Source: Candidatus Poribacteria bacterium
Lineage (GTDB): Bacteria > Poribacteria > WGA-4E > WGA-3G
Reading direction: 5' to 3'
Length of the DNA stretch: 37,200 nucleotides
Assembly: GCA_003635255.1 (NCBI GenBank)
Contig: PYJC01000007.1
Span: 1-37,200 of the forward strand
Under the pieces are notes generated by a model, which was not told the DNA's origin, searched no databases, and saw only the letters and a list, made by a program, of their open reading frames with translations. Positions 1 to 8,082 of this stretch are shown in pieces (position 1 is the stretch's first letter; every line of letters starts with the position of its first letter). Both the position numbers and the translations under genes were made by a program.

Positions 1-1953
1 GATATAACCACGTGGGAACTTCCTGAAGGCGCGATTACGCGTTTAGGACAAGGTGAAATAATGGGAAATATTGCCCCTTCACCAGACGGTAAGTATCTCG
101 CCGTTGGCAGTTGTGCCGGAGTCTGGTGGTACGATGTGTCCACCATGACCCCTATCGCGCTATGGGACACAGCGCGTGGGTACATCTCTGCTGTCTCCTT
201 TTCGCCAAATGGTAAGTGGCTTGCTACTGGTGATGGGGACGGTCTCGTCAAGGTATGGGATGTGAAGCGCGGTATCTGCACTTCCGAAATGGAGCGAGAT
301 GAAGCGGAAAAACCTTATCATATAGTCTCCCGCCTCGTCTTTTCGCCCGATAGCCAACGACTTGCCGTGTCTAGTGCCCGTGATTATATCTTATACGTCC
401 ATCATCTAGGAACTGGTGAACAACTCGCAAAATTCCACGATGATCCGAAAAAATCCAGATGGTGGGGCGGTACGCCACGCCCTATCGCTTTTTCTGCGGA
501 TGGCAGTCTATTGGCATGCACAATGCCGGACGAAAGCTTGAGGGTGCATACGGACAATAGCGGCTATATTCGTCTTCCTAAGGATGCTACCGAATTTATC
601 GCCATTTGGAATGTAGAGACGGGTGAACAGCTTGCCTGCCTCACAGATACCGAACGTTTTGTGGATAGTTTGTGTTTTTCGCCGTGTAAGCGTTTCCTTG
701 CTTCAGGGGTTCGAGATGGGACAGTCCGGGTTTGGTCAACCGCGAATTGGGAGTTGCTTCACACCTATCGGGATTACGGAACAGAACGGAAGAAGGTATT
801 CTATTCTCCAGAGGGTATGCTGTACGCTTTAGAAATGTCTGATGATGCCTTCATCGTGTGGGACGTGGCAGGCGGTGAAAAGTGCAACCGCTTCCTTGAA
901 GCGCATAGTTCTCTCCATGATACTCACGTTCCCAAGGGCACCCCGTTCGTTTTAGATGTCTACACGTCCCGTGAATTTAAAAAATGGACAGTGGGTGATT
1001 CTCAACCGCGCTCGTTTCCTCATTTACATACGGGTGTTCCTTCTTCGCTTATTTTTGGGTTAGATGGGAAAACGCTCACAGGCGGATATTGGAGCGAGAC
1101 AGAGAAGGTGATCTTATGGGATATTACCCAACCATCTTCGCAGCCATCTTGTTTCAATTTACCCGGAAGCGACTACGCTGTGTCTGTGTCGCCACAGGGA
1201 AAAATCTATGCAACGGGTCGTGATGACACCATTGCAAAAGTGTGGGACATCGGAAACAACGAGACACCCGTCGCGACTTTCACACTTCCCGACGAAAAAA
1301 GCCCGCTTGCCGAACAAGAGCGACAGGTATCAACGGCAGCGTTCGCGCCTACAAGCAACCTGTTGGCATGCGGAGATAGTGAAGGCGCACTGTATGTGTG
1401 GGATGTCCAGCAGCAGAAGGTCCGACACACGCTCAAAGCGCACCAAGATTGGGTTTCTTCAATTACGTTTAGTCCAGACGAAAAGTTGTTTGTGAGTATC
1501 ACGCACTACGGTCCCGTATCCCGGTTGTGGAATGTTGAAAATGGTGAACCAATTGAAGCATTTCCAGAAAGAAATTATGCGTTTGCGTTTTCACCTTGTA
1601 GCCCCTTAATTGCGCTCGGTAAAGGAAAGGAGATTCTCCTATGGGATATCGAGCGTTATGAAACTGTCATGAGTATCCCTCAGCCAAAGGACAGTTGGAG
1701 TCCATTTGCGTTAGCATTTTCACCATGTGGTCGCTATTTGGCTTCCGGGGCGTGGTGGCTACGCGGCTTTGGTATTAAGAAGTGTCCGGTGCTGTTGTGG
1801 GATGTTGAGAGTGGCGAAAACATTGCCACCTTCCGGGGTCACCCTACCGATATCCAGTGTCTCGCTTTCTCTCCTGATGGCACGATTTTAGCGAGTGGAG
1901 GCTATGGTGGCACCATCATGCTTTGGGATGTGAAACCCTATACAAATGGTTAG
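1..1953 (+). CDS. WD40-repeat beta-propeller protein, 5' end outside the window
   Basis: The frame is open from base 1 (DITTWELPEGAITRLGQG), and these residues align with the N-terminus of the next gene (GGITWALPEGAIARLGKG). The ATG at 61 is therefore internal and the gene begins to the left of the window. The visible 650 residues are made of WD40 blades with recurring FSPxGxxLAxG and xxWDVxxGE segments, enough for at least one full propeller and probably two. No signal peptide or enzymatic domain is visible. WD40 propellers are protein-interaction scaffolds, so a catalytic role is not suggested. It lies 71 bases before a same-strand paralogue of similar length, which points to tandem gene duplication. 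The ligand or partner cannot be told from sequence. Confidence 0.9.
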   Translation, partial: DITTWELPEGAITRLGQGEIMGNIAPSPDGKYLAVGSCAGVWWYDVSTMTPIALWDTARGYISAVSFSPNGKWLATGDGDGLVKVWDVKRGICTSEMERDEAEKPYHIVSRLVFSPDSQRLAVSSARDYILYVHHLGTGEQLAKFHDDPKKSRWWGGTPRPIAFSADGSLLACTMPDESLRVHTDNSGYIRLPKDATEFIAIWNVETGEQLACLTDTERFVDSLCFSPCKRFLASGVRDGTVRVWSTANWELLHTYRDYGTERKKVFYSPEGMLYALEMSDDAFIVWDVAGGEKCNRFLEAHSSLHDTHVPKGTPFVLDVYTSREFKKWTVGDSQPRSFPHLHTGVPSSLIFGLDGKTLTGGYWSETEKVILWDITQPSSQPSCFNLPGSDYAVSVSPQGKIYATGRDDTIAKVWDIGNNETPVATFTLPDEKSPLAEQERQVSTAAFAPTSNLLACGDSEGALYVWDVQQQKVRHTLKAHQDWVSSITFSPDEKLFVSITHYGPVSRLWNVENGEPIEAFPERNYAFAFSPCSPLIALGKGKEILLWDIERYETVMSIPQPKDSWSPFALAFSPCGRYLASGAWWLRGFGIKKCPVLLWDVESGENIATFRGHPTDIQCLAFSPDGTILASGGYGGTIMLWDVKPYTNG

Positions 1954-2024
1954 AAACGTAAGGTGCGTATGTACAAATTTCCAAACCAAAACCAACTATT
2001 TTCAAACACAATCAAGGAGTGAAT

Positions 2025-4118
2025 ATGAAACAAAACAGAAGACCGGCACCCTTCAATGTCGTGCCGAGTGACACCGGAGGAATTACATGGGCATTACCAG
2101 AGGGCGCGATCGCCCGATTAGGGAAAGGTAATTTTCGTGAGGTGAAACCATCTCCAAATGGTACATATTTTGCCGTTGCAACCGGTATCGGACTCTGGTG
2201 GTATGAAATGTCATCAAAGTCGCCTATCGCGCTGTGGGAAACAGAACGCGGAATGATCTCCGCTGTCGATTTCTCGCAGGATGGTGAGTGGATCGCTATC
2301 GCTAATTATGATGGTGTTATTAAGGTGATGGATATTCAGAGCGCTGAATGCCTGGCGCAGATGAAACGGACAGAAGAACACAATGTTTATTGGCACATTG
2401 ACTTTTCCCCGGATGGTAAATGGATCGCCACCGCGAATTTTAGCGGCATCGTTGAGGTGTTAGATGTCCATCGCGGTGTGTGCATTGCCGAGATGGATCG
2501 AGGGGAACGCGAAGTTAAATCCGCTGATATTTCCCAACTCGGATTTTCACCTGATGGACAATACATCGCCGCTATTGGAAATAACCCCAAAGTCTATTCA
2601 GTCCGCGACGATCAAGTTGTCAACCCTGACACAGAAGGCATGCAAACCCACATTTGGGATCCAGCAACGGGTGTGCCAATTGTCAAATTTGCAGGGAGTA
2701 GATTTAGGTTCTCACCAGACAGTCGCCTGCTGGCGGGCGCGACTCCCGATAAATCCTCCAATGATGACGATCGCGTTGACCGATGGATATCAGTGTGGGA
2801 TATAGCAAATGCAGAACGCATCGCTCACTTCGCATCACATAATGACTGGGTAGATGCTATTACCTTTTCGCCTTGCAGTAATTTCCTCGCATCAAGTAGT
2901 AGAGATAAAAGCCTACGCGTGTGGGACGTGGCAAAGGGTGTGCAAAAAGGGGTTTATGAAAACTTTGGAACGTCTCGAACAGTGCCATTCTATTCGGCAG
3001 AAGGTGAGTTGTTCGCGATTATAGATGCGCAAGACACCATTGAAGTCTGGAATATGGAACGTAATAAAAAAATAGAGATTCCGGAACTACATCCGAGGAG
3101 TATTGATGCCGCATGGTTCAGAGAATTCCCGCAGGGGGCTCTCGCCGACATGCGTACCGATACTACGCCGAACAAAAAGATTGAGACTGGTAACATACAT
3201 ACATTCTCAACACTTCGGGAGCCCGATTGTTTCCCAGATCCTATTCTGTTTTTGCCGGATGGAAAGACACTGGCGATAAGAGGGCATCGGACCGGTATTG
3301 TGCTATGGGATGTTGAAAGTAAGCAGGTTCGGGAAACATTATTGAAGGATACACGCATTACCTCTTTTACTGTTTTGCCTTCTGGAAATATGCTGGCTGC
3401 CCATAGTCAAGACAACAACATCAAAGTTTGGGATGCCGAGAAACCTGATGCACCGATTGCAGAATTCACTGAAACCGATCCGGTCCGATTGATATGGAAT
3501 ATCGCATTCGCACCGATAGGTGATTTACTTGCAGTTGGAAGTAGGGAAGGCGCAATCCATTTATGGGACTTCATACGTCAGGAAAGGTTGAAACCGCTCA
3601 CAGGACACACCGATCACACCTGGTCAGTGACCTTCTCACCAGATGGCAAAAGACTGGCAACTGGTTCAAGCGATGACACCAATCGTCTGTGGGATGTTGC
3701 ATCCGGCGAAGAGATTGCGGAATTCCCTTTAGATAAACCTCGCACACTTATGGAGATAGCATTTTCACCGTGTGGGAACTTGATTGCTGGTGGACTGTTC
3801 GGCGAACTCCGCGTGTGGTGTGCAGAAAGCCTAACGACACTTTTGGCAATGCCACAGCCAGAAACCCAGAAACCATATGCCCTGGCATTCTCGCCGTGCG
3901 GACGTTACCTTGCATCGGGTACCTGGTGGCAGAAGGGAATGGAAAAGATGGCAATTCGGTTATGGGATGTCGCGAACGGTGAGAATATCGCGACCCTGTG
4001 GGGACATCCGACAGACATTCAATCGATCGCATTCTCACCGGATAGCACACTTCTGGCGACTGGTAGTTTCGAGTGCACAACCCTCCTCTGGAATTTGAAA
4101 CCCTTTATAGGTTCGTAA
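2025..4118 (+). CDS. WD40-repeat protein, tandem paralogue of the preceding gene
   Basis: This encodes 697 residues. The ATG at 2025 is chosen because AAGGAG (2014-2019) sits 5 bases before it; an in-frame GTG at 2019 overlaps that ribosome-binding site and is unlikely. After about 15 residues comes the module also seen in the neighbour (ITWALPEGAIARLGKG, then SPNG and WWYEM), followed by WD40 blades to the C-terminus. The last blades (FSPCGRYLASGTWW, ENIATLWGHPTDIQ) match the end of the first gene almost residue for residue. No signal peptide is present, so it is probably cytoplasmic. The middle (about residues 340-400) is poorly conserved and may be an insertion between two propellers. Partner and role are unknown. 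Confidence 0.92.
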   Translation: MKQNRRPAPFNVVPSDTGGITWALPEGAIARLGKGNFREVKPSPNGTYFAVATGIGLWWYEMSSKSPIALWETERGMISAVDFSQDGEWIAIANYDGVIKVMDIQSAECLAQMKRTEEHNVYWHIDFSPDGKWIATANFSGIVEVLDVHRGVCIAEMDRGEREVKSADISQLGFSPDGQYIAAIGNNPKVYSVRDDQVVNPDTEGMQTHIWDPATGVPIVKFAGSRFRFSPDSRLLAGATPDKSSNDDDRVDRWISVWDIANAERIAHFASHNDWVDAITFSPCSNFLASSSRDKSLRVWDVAKGVQKGVYENFGTSRTVPFYSAEGELFAIIDAQDTIEVWNMERNKKIEIPELHPRSIDAAWFREFPQGALADMRTDTTPNKKIETGNIHTFSTLREPDCFPDPILFLPDGKTLAIRGHRTGIVLWDVESKQVRETLLKDTRITSFTVLPSGNMLAAHSQDNNIKVWDAEKPDAPIAEFTETDPVRLIWNIAFAPIGDLLAVGSREGAIHLWDFIRQERLKPLTGHTDHTWSVTFSPDGKRLATGSSDDTNRLWDVASGEEIAEFPLDKPRTLMEIAFSPCGNLIAGGLFGELRVWCAESLTTLLAMPQPETQKPYALAFSPCGRYLASGTWWQKGMEKMAIRLWDVANGENIATLWGHPTDIQSIAFSPDSTLLATGSFECTTLLWNLKPFIGS

Positions 4119-4182
4119 GATCTACTAACGTGCGTTGAAAATAAGACTATTAAACTGCTGACCGTCTCTCAGAAAAAATATA

Positions 4183-4212
4183 TTGACAGCATTTTCTCCT
4201 GCAGTGTATGAT
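4183..4212 (+). promoter_or_regulatory. sigma-70-type promoter of the 6-phosphogluconate dehydrogenase gene
   Basis: TTGACA at 4183-4188 and TATGAT at 4207-4212 are separated by 18 bases. Both hexamers are at or one base from the E. coli consensus. They lie about 36 bases before the gnd start and just after the WD40 gene ends, so they explain how gnd is transcribed independently of the WD40 pair. Activity in this host is inferred from consensus only. Confidence 0.7.
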
Positions 4213-4247
4213 ATGCAAATATACGCTACCATAGGAGGAAAACAGAT

Positions 4248-5711
4248 TTGGCGGCAGATATTGGACTCATCGGATTAGCAGTGATGGGCGAAAACCTCGC
4301 ACTGAATATGGAAAGTAAAGGCTTTGAGGTGGCGGTCTTCAACCGTACTGTCTCACGCGTAGACGCTTTCATGGAACGTGCTGCGAAGGACAAAAATATC
4401 ACTGGCGCGCACTCGATTCCAGAATTCATTGGGAAATTAGATACACCTCGTAAAATTATCTTGATGGTGAAAGCAGGGGAACCGGTTGATGCGTTTATTG
4501 AACTATTAGTTCCGCACCTCTCAAAAGGCGACCTGATTATTGACGGCGGGAACTCTAATTTTAACGACACCGTCCGCAGACATGCAGCGTTGGCTGAACA
4601 GGATATTCTGTTTATCGGTACGGGCATCTCCGGCGGTGAAGAAGGGGCACTCAAAGGACCGGCGATGATGCCGGGCGGTTCAGCTGAAGCGTACGCGCTC
4701 GTGGCACCGATCTTTACGAAAATTGCGGCGCAGGTAGATGGTACGCCGTGCTGCTCCTACATCGGACCGGATGGTGCGGGGCATTACGTCAAGATGGTGC
4801 ATAACGGCATCGAATACGGCGATATGCAGCTGATATGCGAAGCCTACTCACTGATGAAAAGCGTCCTGGGGATGAACTCGGACGAAATGCACGCGGTCTT
4901 TAGCGAATGGAATAGTGGCGAACTGAATTCTTATCTCATTGAAATCACGGCTGACATCTTCACACAGCTCGATAGCAGCGGCACGCCTTTTGTGGATGTT
5001 GTGTTGGATCAAGCAGGACAAAAAGGGACTGGTAAATGGACAAGCATCTCCGCGTTGGACCTCGGTATCTCCGCGCCGACAATCGCAGAGGCGGTTTTTG
5101 CGCGGTGTATCTCTGCTATTAAGAGCGAACGTGTTTCGGCAGAACAGGTTATTCAAGGCCCTGTCGGTACATTCCAAGGCGACCGAGATGAAGCACTGAA
5201 GGCGATTCACGATGCCCTTTACGCCGCGAAAATCTGCTCTTATGCACAAGGTTTCGCGCTAATGCGGGAAGCCAGCGAAGAATTTGGATGGAATTTAGAC
5301 CTGGGTCAAATCAGTCTCGGTTGGCGTGGTGGGTGCATCATCCGCGCGAAATTCCTGCATCGGATCGCAGAGGCGTTTGAACGCAACCCCGAACTCCCAA
5401 ATCTACTGCTCGATTCCTATTTCCGAGACGTAATTGAAGCGGCGCAACCGAACTGGCGAAACGTCATCGGCACCGCTACGCAACTCGGTGTCCCGATTCC
5501 GGCGTTCAGCTCCGCTTTAGCCTATTTCGATAGCTACCGCAGCGGCAGACTCTCCGCGAATCTCATCCAAGCGATGCGCGACTATTTCGGCGCACACACC
5601 TATCATAAACTCGATGCAGACGGGAACACGGTTCTCGGAAAAGACGGTGAACCAACGGTGTTCCATACCGAATGGATGCTCGAAGGTCGCCCGGAAGTCG
5701 TTGTGGAATAA
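4248..5711 (+). CDS. gnd: 6-phosphogluconate dehydrogenase, decarboxylating
   Basis: This oxidises and decarboxylates 6-phosphogluconate to ribulose 5-phosphate with NADP+ in the cytosolic pentose phosphate pathway. The product is 487 residues, the usual length of the long form. The dinucleotide site GLIGLAVMGENLALN is at residues 6-20, IIDGGNSNF at 97-105, the substrate loop GISGGEEGALKGPAMMPGG at 126-144, and the catalytic stretch HYVKMVHNGIEY at 179-190 holds the expected Lys182, His185, Asn186 and Glu189. The C-terminal YFGAHTYHKLD carries the substrate-phosphate His. The start is TTG at 4248, supported by AGGAGG at 4233-4238 with 9 bases spacing and by alignment with family N-termini. 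A HAD phosphatase follows on the same strand after a repeat and a probable terminator. Confidence 0.97.
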   Translation: MAADIGLIGLAVMGENLALNMESKGFEVAVFNRTVSRVDAFMERAAKDKNITGAHSIPEFIGKLDTPRKIILMVKAGEPVDAFIELLVPHLSKGDLIIDGGNSNFNDTVRRHAALAEQDILFIGTGISGGEEGALKGPAMMPGGSAEAYALVAPIFTKIAAQVDGTPCCSYIGPDGAGHYVKMVHNGIEYGDMQLICEAYSLMKSVLGMNSDEMHAVFSEWNSGELNSYLIEITADIFTQLDSSGTPFVDVVLDQAGQKGTGKWTSISALDLGISAPTIAEAVFARCISAIKSERVSAEQVIQGPVGTFQGDRDEALKAIHDALYAAKICSYAQGFALMREASEEFGWNLDLGQISLGWRGGCIIRAKFLHRIAEAFERNPELPNLLLDSYFRDVIEAAQPNWRNVIGTATQLGVPIPAFSSALAYFDSYRSGRLSANLIQAMRDYFGAHTYHKLDADGNTVLGKDGEPTVFHTEWMLEGRPEVVVE

Positions 5712-5789
5712 AAAGTAGCAGGCACGCTCCGCCGTGCCGTAGCCATTGAGCGTTCTAAAGTAGCAAGCACGCTCCGTCGTGCCGTAGCC
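5712..5789 (+). repeat. two copies of a 33-bp palindromic intergenic repeat
   Basis: Copy 1 is 5712-5744 and copy 2 is 5757-5789, with a 45-base period and only two differences between copies. Each contains an inverted repeat around CTCCG[CT]: in copy 1 GGCACG pairs with CGTGCC. The units begin AAAGTAGCA and end CGTAGCC. The layout resembles REP/BIME-type intergenic palindromes. No third copy was seen in the window. Confidence 0.75.
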
Positions 5790-5810
5790 CAAGACGGTAA
5801 GCGTTTTTTT
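5769..5810 (+). terminator. probable intrinsic terminator after gnd
   Basis: ACGCT and CCGTC (5769-5778) can pair with GACGG (5793-5797) and AGCGT (5800-5804), leaving a 2-base bulge and a 14-base loop, followed by a run of seven T (5804-5810). The 5' arm lies inside the second palindromic repeat copy, so the repeat hairpin (GCACG with CGTGC) and this terminator hairpin exclude each other. The ribosome-binding site of the next gene starts directly after the T run. Confidence 0.5.
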
Positions 5811-5823
5811 GAAAGGAAAATAC

Positions 5824-6720
5824 ATGACTCAGGGACCACAACAGGCACTTTACGATTTCAAACCGCAGCACGAGTTTTTCGTCGGCATCGACTCAGACGG
5901 TTGTGTTTTCAACAGCATGGAGGTCAAACACAACGACTGCTTCAGCGTGAACCTCGTCAAACATTTCGGCTTGGCATCTATCTCACGACAGGTGCATCAG
6001 GCATGGGATTTTGTGAATCTCTACTCAAAGACGCGTGGCACGAACCGGTTTAAGGCGATCCTGCTGGTGTGTGACTTCTTACGCGAGATGTCGCTCGTGC
6101 AGAAGATGGGTGTCGCAGTGCCAGAGCTCCCCTACCTACGCGAATGGTCGGAAACGGAAACGAAACTCGGCAATCCTGCACTACAAACCGCCATTGACAA
6201 CGCAACAGGCGATAGGCTCGACGAACTGAATCAAGTGATGGCGTGGAGTCTCGGTGTGAACGAAAGCGTCGCAGAGATTGTCTATAATCTCCCACCCTTT
6301 CCCGGTGTACGTGAAACGCTGCAGCAACTTCAAGGCAAAGCGGATGTCATTGTCGTCTCCGCTACGCCGGACGAGGCACTCCAACGCGAATGGGATGAAC
6401 ACGAAATTGATACTTACGTCGCACTGATCGCCGGTCAAGAGATGGGAACAAAAACGGAACATCTCACGATAACAACGAAAGACAGGTATCCCGAAAACCA
6501 TGTCTTGATGCTCGGTGATTCACCCGGTGATCTGAAAGCCGCAAGAGATGTAGGCGCACTGTTCTTCCCCGTCAATCCGGGTTCTGAGGACACATCGTGG
6601 CAACTGTTCCTCGACGAAGCGATGGGAAAATTCTTCAACGGCCAATACGCCGGTGCCTATGAGGACGCGTTGATCGACAAGTTTCAAGAATTGCTACCCG
6701 AAACCCCGCCGTGGCAATAA
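5824..6720 (+). CDS. HAD-superfamily hydrolase (phosphatase)
   Basis: This encodes 298 residues. The start at 5824 is chosen because GAAAGGA (5811-5817) lies 6 bases upstream; a TTG at 5809 would lie before that site. HAD motif I is GIDSDGCVFN (residues 21-30) with nucleophile Asp23 and acid/base Asp25; motif II is VVSATPDEA; motif IV is LMLGDSPGDLKAARDVG with two acidic residues for Mg2+. The region between motifs I and II is a large helical C1-type cap of roughly 130 residues. This pattern fits a phosphomonoesterase acting on a small phosphorylated metabolite, similar in layout to phosphoglycolate phosphatase. The position next to gnd hints at a sugar-phosphate substrate, but that is inference; the exact substrate is not readable. 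Confidence 0.88.
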   Translation: MTQGPQQALYDFKPQHEFFVGIDSDGCVFNSMEVKHNDCFSVNLVKHFGLASISRQVHQAWDFVNLYSKTRGTNRFKAILLVCDFLREMSLVQKMGVAVPELPYLREWSETETKLGNPALQTAIDNATGDRLDELNQVMAWSLGVNESVAEIVYNLPPFPGVRETLQQLQGKADVIVVSATPDEALQREWDEHEIDTYVALIAGQEMGTKTEHLTITTKDRYPENHVLMLGDSPGDLKAARDVGALFFPVNPGSEDTSWQLFLDEAMGKFFNGQYAGAYEDALIDKFQELLPETPPWQ

Positions 6721-6726
6721 AGAGAA

Positions 6727-6808
6727 AATGGAAGAATGGAAGCAAGAAGGGAAGGTTGGAAGGCGAACGCTTCCATCCTTCCACCCTTCCATCTTTCCAC
6801 CCTTCCAA
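6727..6808. repeat. purine/pyrimidine inverted repeat, copy 1
   Basis: The purine-rich half with GGAAGGTTGGAAG (6750-6762) can pair, with one mismatch, with CTTCCATCCTTCC (6770-6782) across a 7-base loop; further TTCCA units follow to 6808. A related inverted repeat lies at 18853-18907 on the other strand (shared ATGGAAGC, then GGAAGGTTGGAA). It fills the gap between the phosphatase and dehydrogenase genes. Confidence 0.65.
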
Positions 6809-6843
6809 TTACCTATGTTACATTATGAAAGGACCTTTAGTGT

Positions 6844-7794
6844 ATGAAGATACTATTACAAGGACGTGTTGAAGGTGAACTCCTCGAGAGATTGGAAAGC
6901 ATCATTGGTGATGAACACACATACATTGCGCCGAGTTCACGTGAGGAACTTATTGAGGAAGGCAAAGATGCCGATATCTTCTACGGATATTGCAGTGAGG
7001 ACCTTTTCCCGCACTTTCCGAATATCAAATGGATTCAATCCTCCAGTGCGGGTATGGACCGACACATGTATCCTGCCCTCCGTGAGAGTGATGTTCTGCT
7101 GACAAACGCTGCTGGCTTATATGGGACGCATGTTGCTGACCAAGCGTTCGCACTCCTGCTCGGCTTGGCGCGTGGTATCCACGAATCCGTTCGGAATCAG
7201 GACAAACACCAATGGGGCGGGGCAAGGACAATGCCAATGATCGAGATTGACGGGTTCAAAATCGGTATCGTCGGCATGGGTGGCATCGGGATGCAGATGG
7301 CGAAGCGCGCAAAAGGATTTGATATGTATGTTATCGGTGTCGATGCCTATCGCACCGATAAACCGGATAACGTCGATGAATTGGTGTCGATGGATCAACT
7401 CTCAAATGTAATGAGCCAAGTGGATGTCGTAATGATTGCGTGTCCGTTGACGGAAGAGACACGAGGACTCATCAATAAGGACAACCTATCCGTGATGCAG
7501 CCGACGGCGTTTTTTATCAACATTGCCCGCGGTCCGATTGTCAATGAGCCGGATCTGATTGAGATTTTGGAAGCCGGTAAAATCGCTGGGGCGGGTTTAG
7601 ATGTAACTGAGATCGAGCCGCTTTCTGCAGATAGCCCGTTGTGGGATTTTCACAACGTTATCATTTCGCCGCATTCGGCAGGTGGTTCACAGCATCGCGC
7701 CCGCCGTATCACCGAGTTCTTCTTAGATAATTTGGAACGGTACCTGAAGGGTGAAGCGTTGAAGAACGTTGTGAATAAGCAACTCGGTTTTTAG
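6844..7794 (+). CDS. D-isomer-specific 2-hydroxyacid dehydrogenase (NAD-dependent)
   Basis: This 316-residue protein reduces a 2-keto acid or oxidises a D-2-hydroxy acid using NAD(P)H. The nucleotide fold is marked by GIVGMGGIG (141-149). The catalytic triad of the family is present: Arg229 in NIARG, Glu258 in DVTEIEPL, and His277 in ISPHSAG. The N-terminal half is the substrate domain with the typical SSSAGMDRH segment near 67-74. AAAGGA (6828-6833) precedes the ATG by 10 bases. Members of this family act on glyoxylate, hydroxypyruvate, phosphoglycerate and others, and the substrate cannot be chosen from sequence. A strong terminator follows 17 bases after the stop, so the gene ends its transcription unit. 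Confidence 0.93.
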   Translation: MKILLQGRVEGELLERLESIIGDEHTYIAPSSREELIEEGKDADIFYGYCSEDLFPHFPNIKWIQSSSAGMDRHMYPALRESDVLLTNAAGLYGTHVADQAFALLLGLARGIHESVRNQDKHQWGGARTMPMIEIDGFKIGIVGMGGIGMQMAKRAKGFDMYVIGVDAYRTDKPDNVDELVSMDQLSNVMSQVDVVMIACPLTEETRGLINKDNLSVMQPTAFFINIARGPIVNEPDLIEILEAGKIAGAGLDVTEIEPLSADSPLWDFHNVIISPHSAGGSQHRARRITEFFLDNLERYLKGEALKNVVNKQLGF

Positions 7795-7811
7795 CAGAAA
7801 TATCTATTTTC

Positions 7812-7848
7812 CAGTGCCTTGATCTTGAGATCGAGGCACTGCTTTTTT
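7812..7848 (+). terminator. intrinsic terminator of the hydroxyacid dehydrogenase gene
   Basis: CAGTGCCTTGATC (7812-7824) pairs with GATCGAGGCACTG (7829-7841) to give a 13-bp stem with one G-U pair, a TTGA tetraloop, and then CTTTTTT. The next start codon is only 5 bases after the T run. Confidence 0.9.
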
Positions 7849-7852
7849 ACTC

Positions 7853-8068
7853 ATGATTGAATACAAAAGTTATATCGGAGTTGTTGATTTTGATCCAGAA
7901 ATAGACCTCTTTCATGGAACAGTGATTAATACACAGGACGTAATCACGTTCTACGGTGCCTCTGTATCTGAACTTCGGGAGGAGATGCAGAAGTCACTTG
8001 AGGTCTACTTTGAAGTTTGTGAAGAACAAGGAAAGGTGCCAGATAAACCTTTCGTCAGACACACATAG
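7853..8068 (+). CDS. HicB-like antitoxin, short (probably truncated)
   Basis: This 71-residue protein matches the N-terminal HicB fold: YKSYIGVVDFDPEIDLFHG, then VITFYGASVSELREEMQKSLEVYFEVCEEQGKVPDKPF. HicB antitoxins normally continue after the KP(F/Y)SGKF segment into a DNA-binding ribbon-helix-helix tail of 30-50 residues. Here the frame stops after KPFVRHT, so the tail is missing. No hicA toxin gene is visible on either side. The start follows a terminator with no recognisable ribosome-binding site, suggesting a deletion that removed hicA and the leader. It is followed after 14 bases by the GIY-YIG/HTH gene. It may be a remnant rather than a working antitoxin. Confidence 0.72.
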   Translation: MIEYKSYIGVVDFDPEIDLFHGTVINTQDVITFYGASVSELREEMQKSLEVYFEVCEEQGKVPDKPFVRHT

Positions 8069-8082
8069 ACATAGGAATAATC

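Noticed and set aside
61..1953. WD40 gene starting at ATG 61
   Set aside because: The frame is open to base 1 and the residues before 61 align with the N-terminus of the paralogue, so the gene is cut by the window edge.
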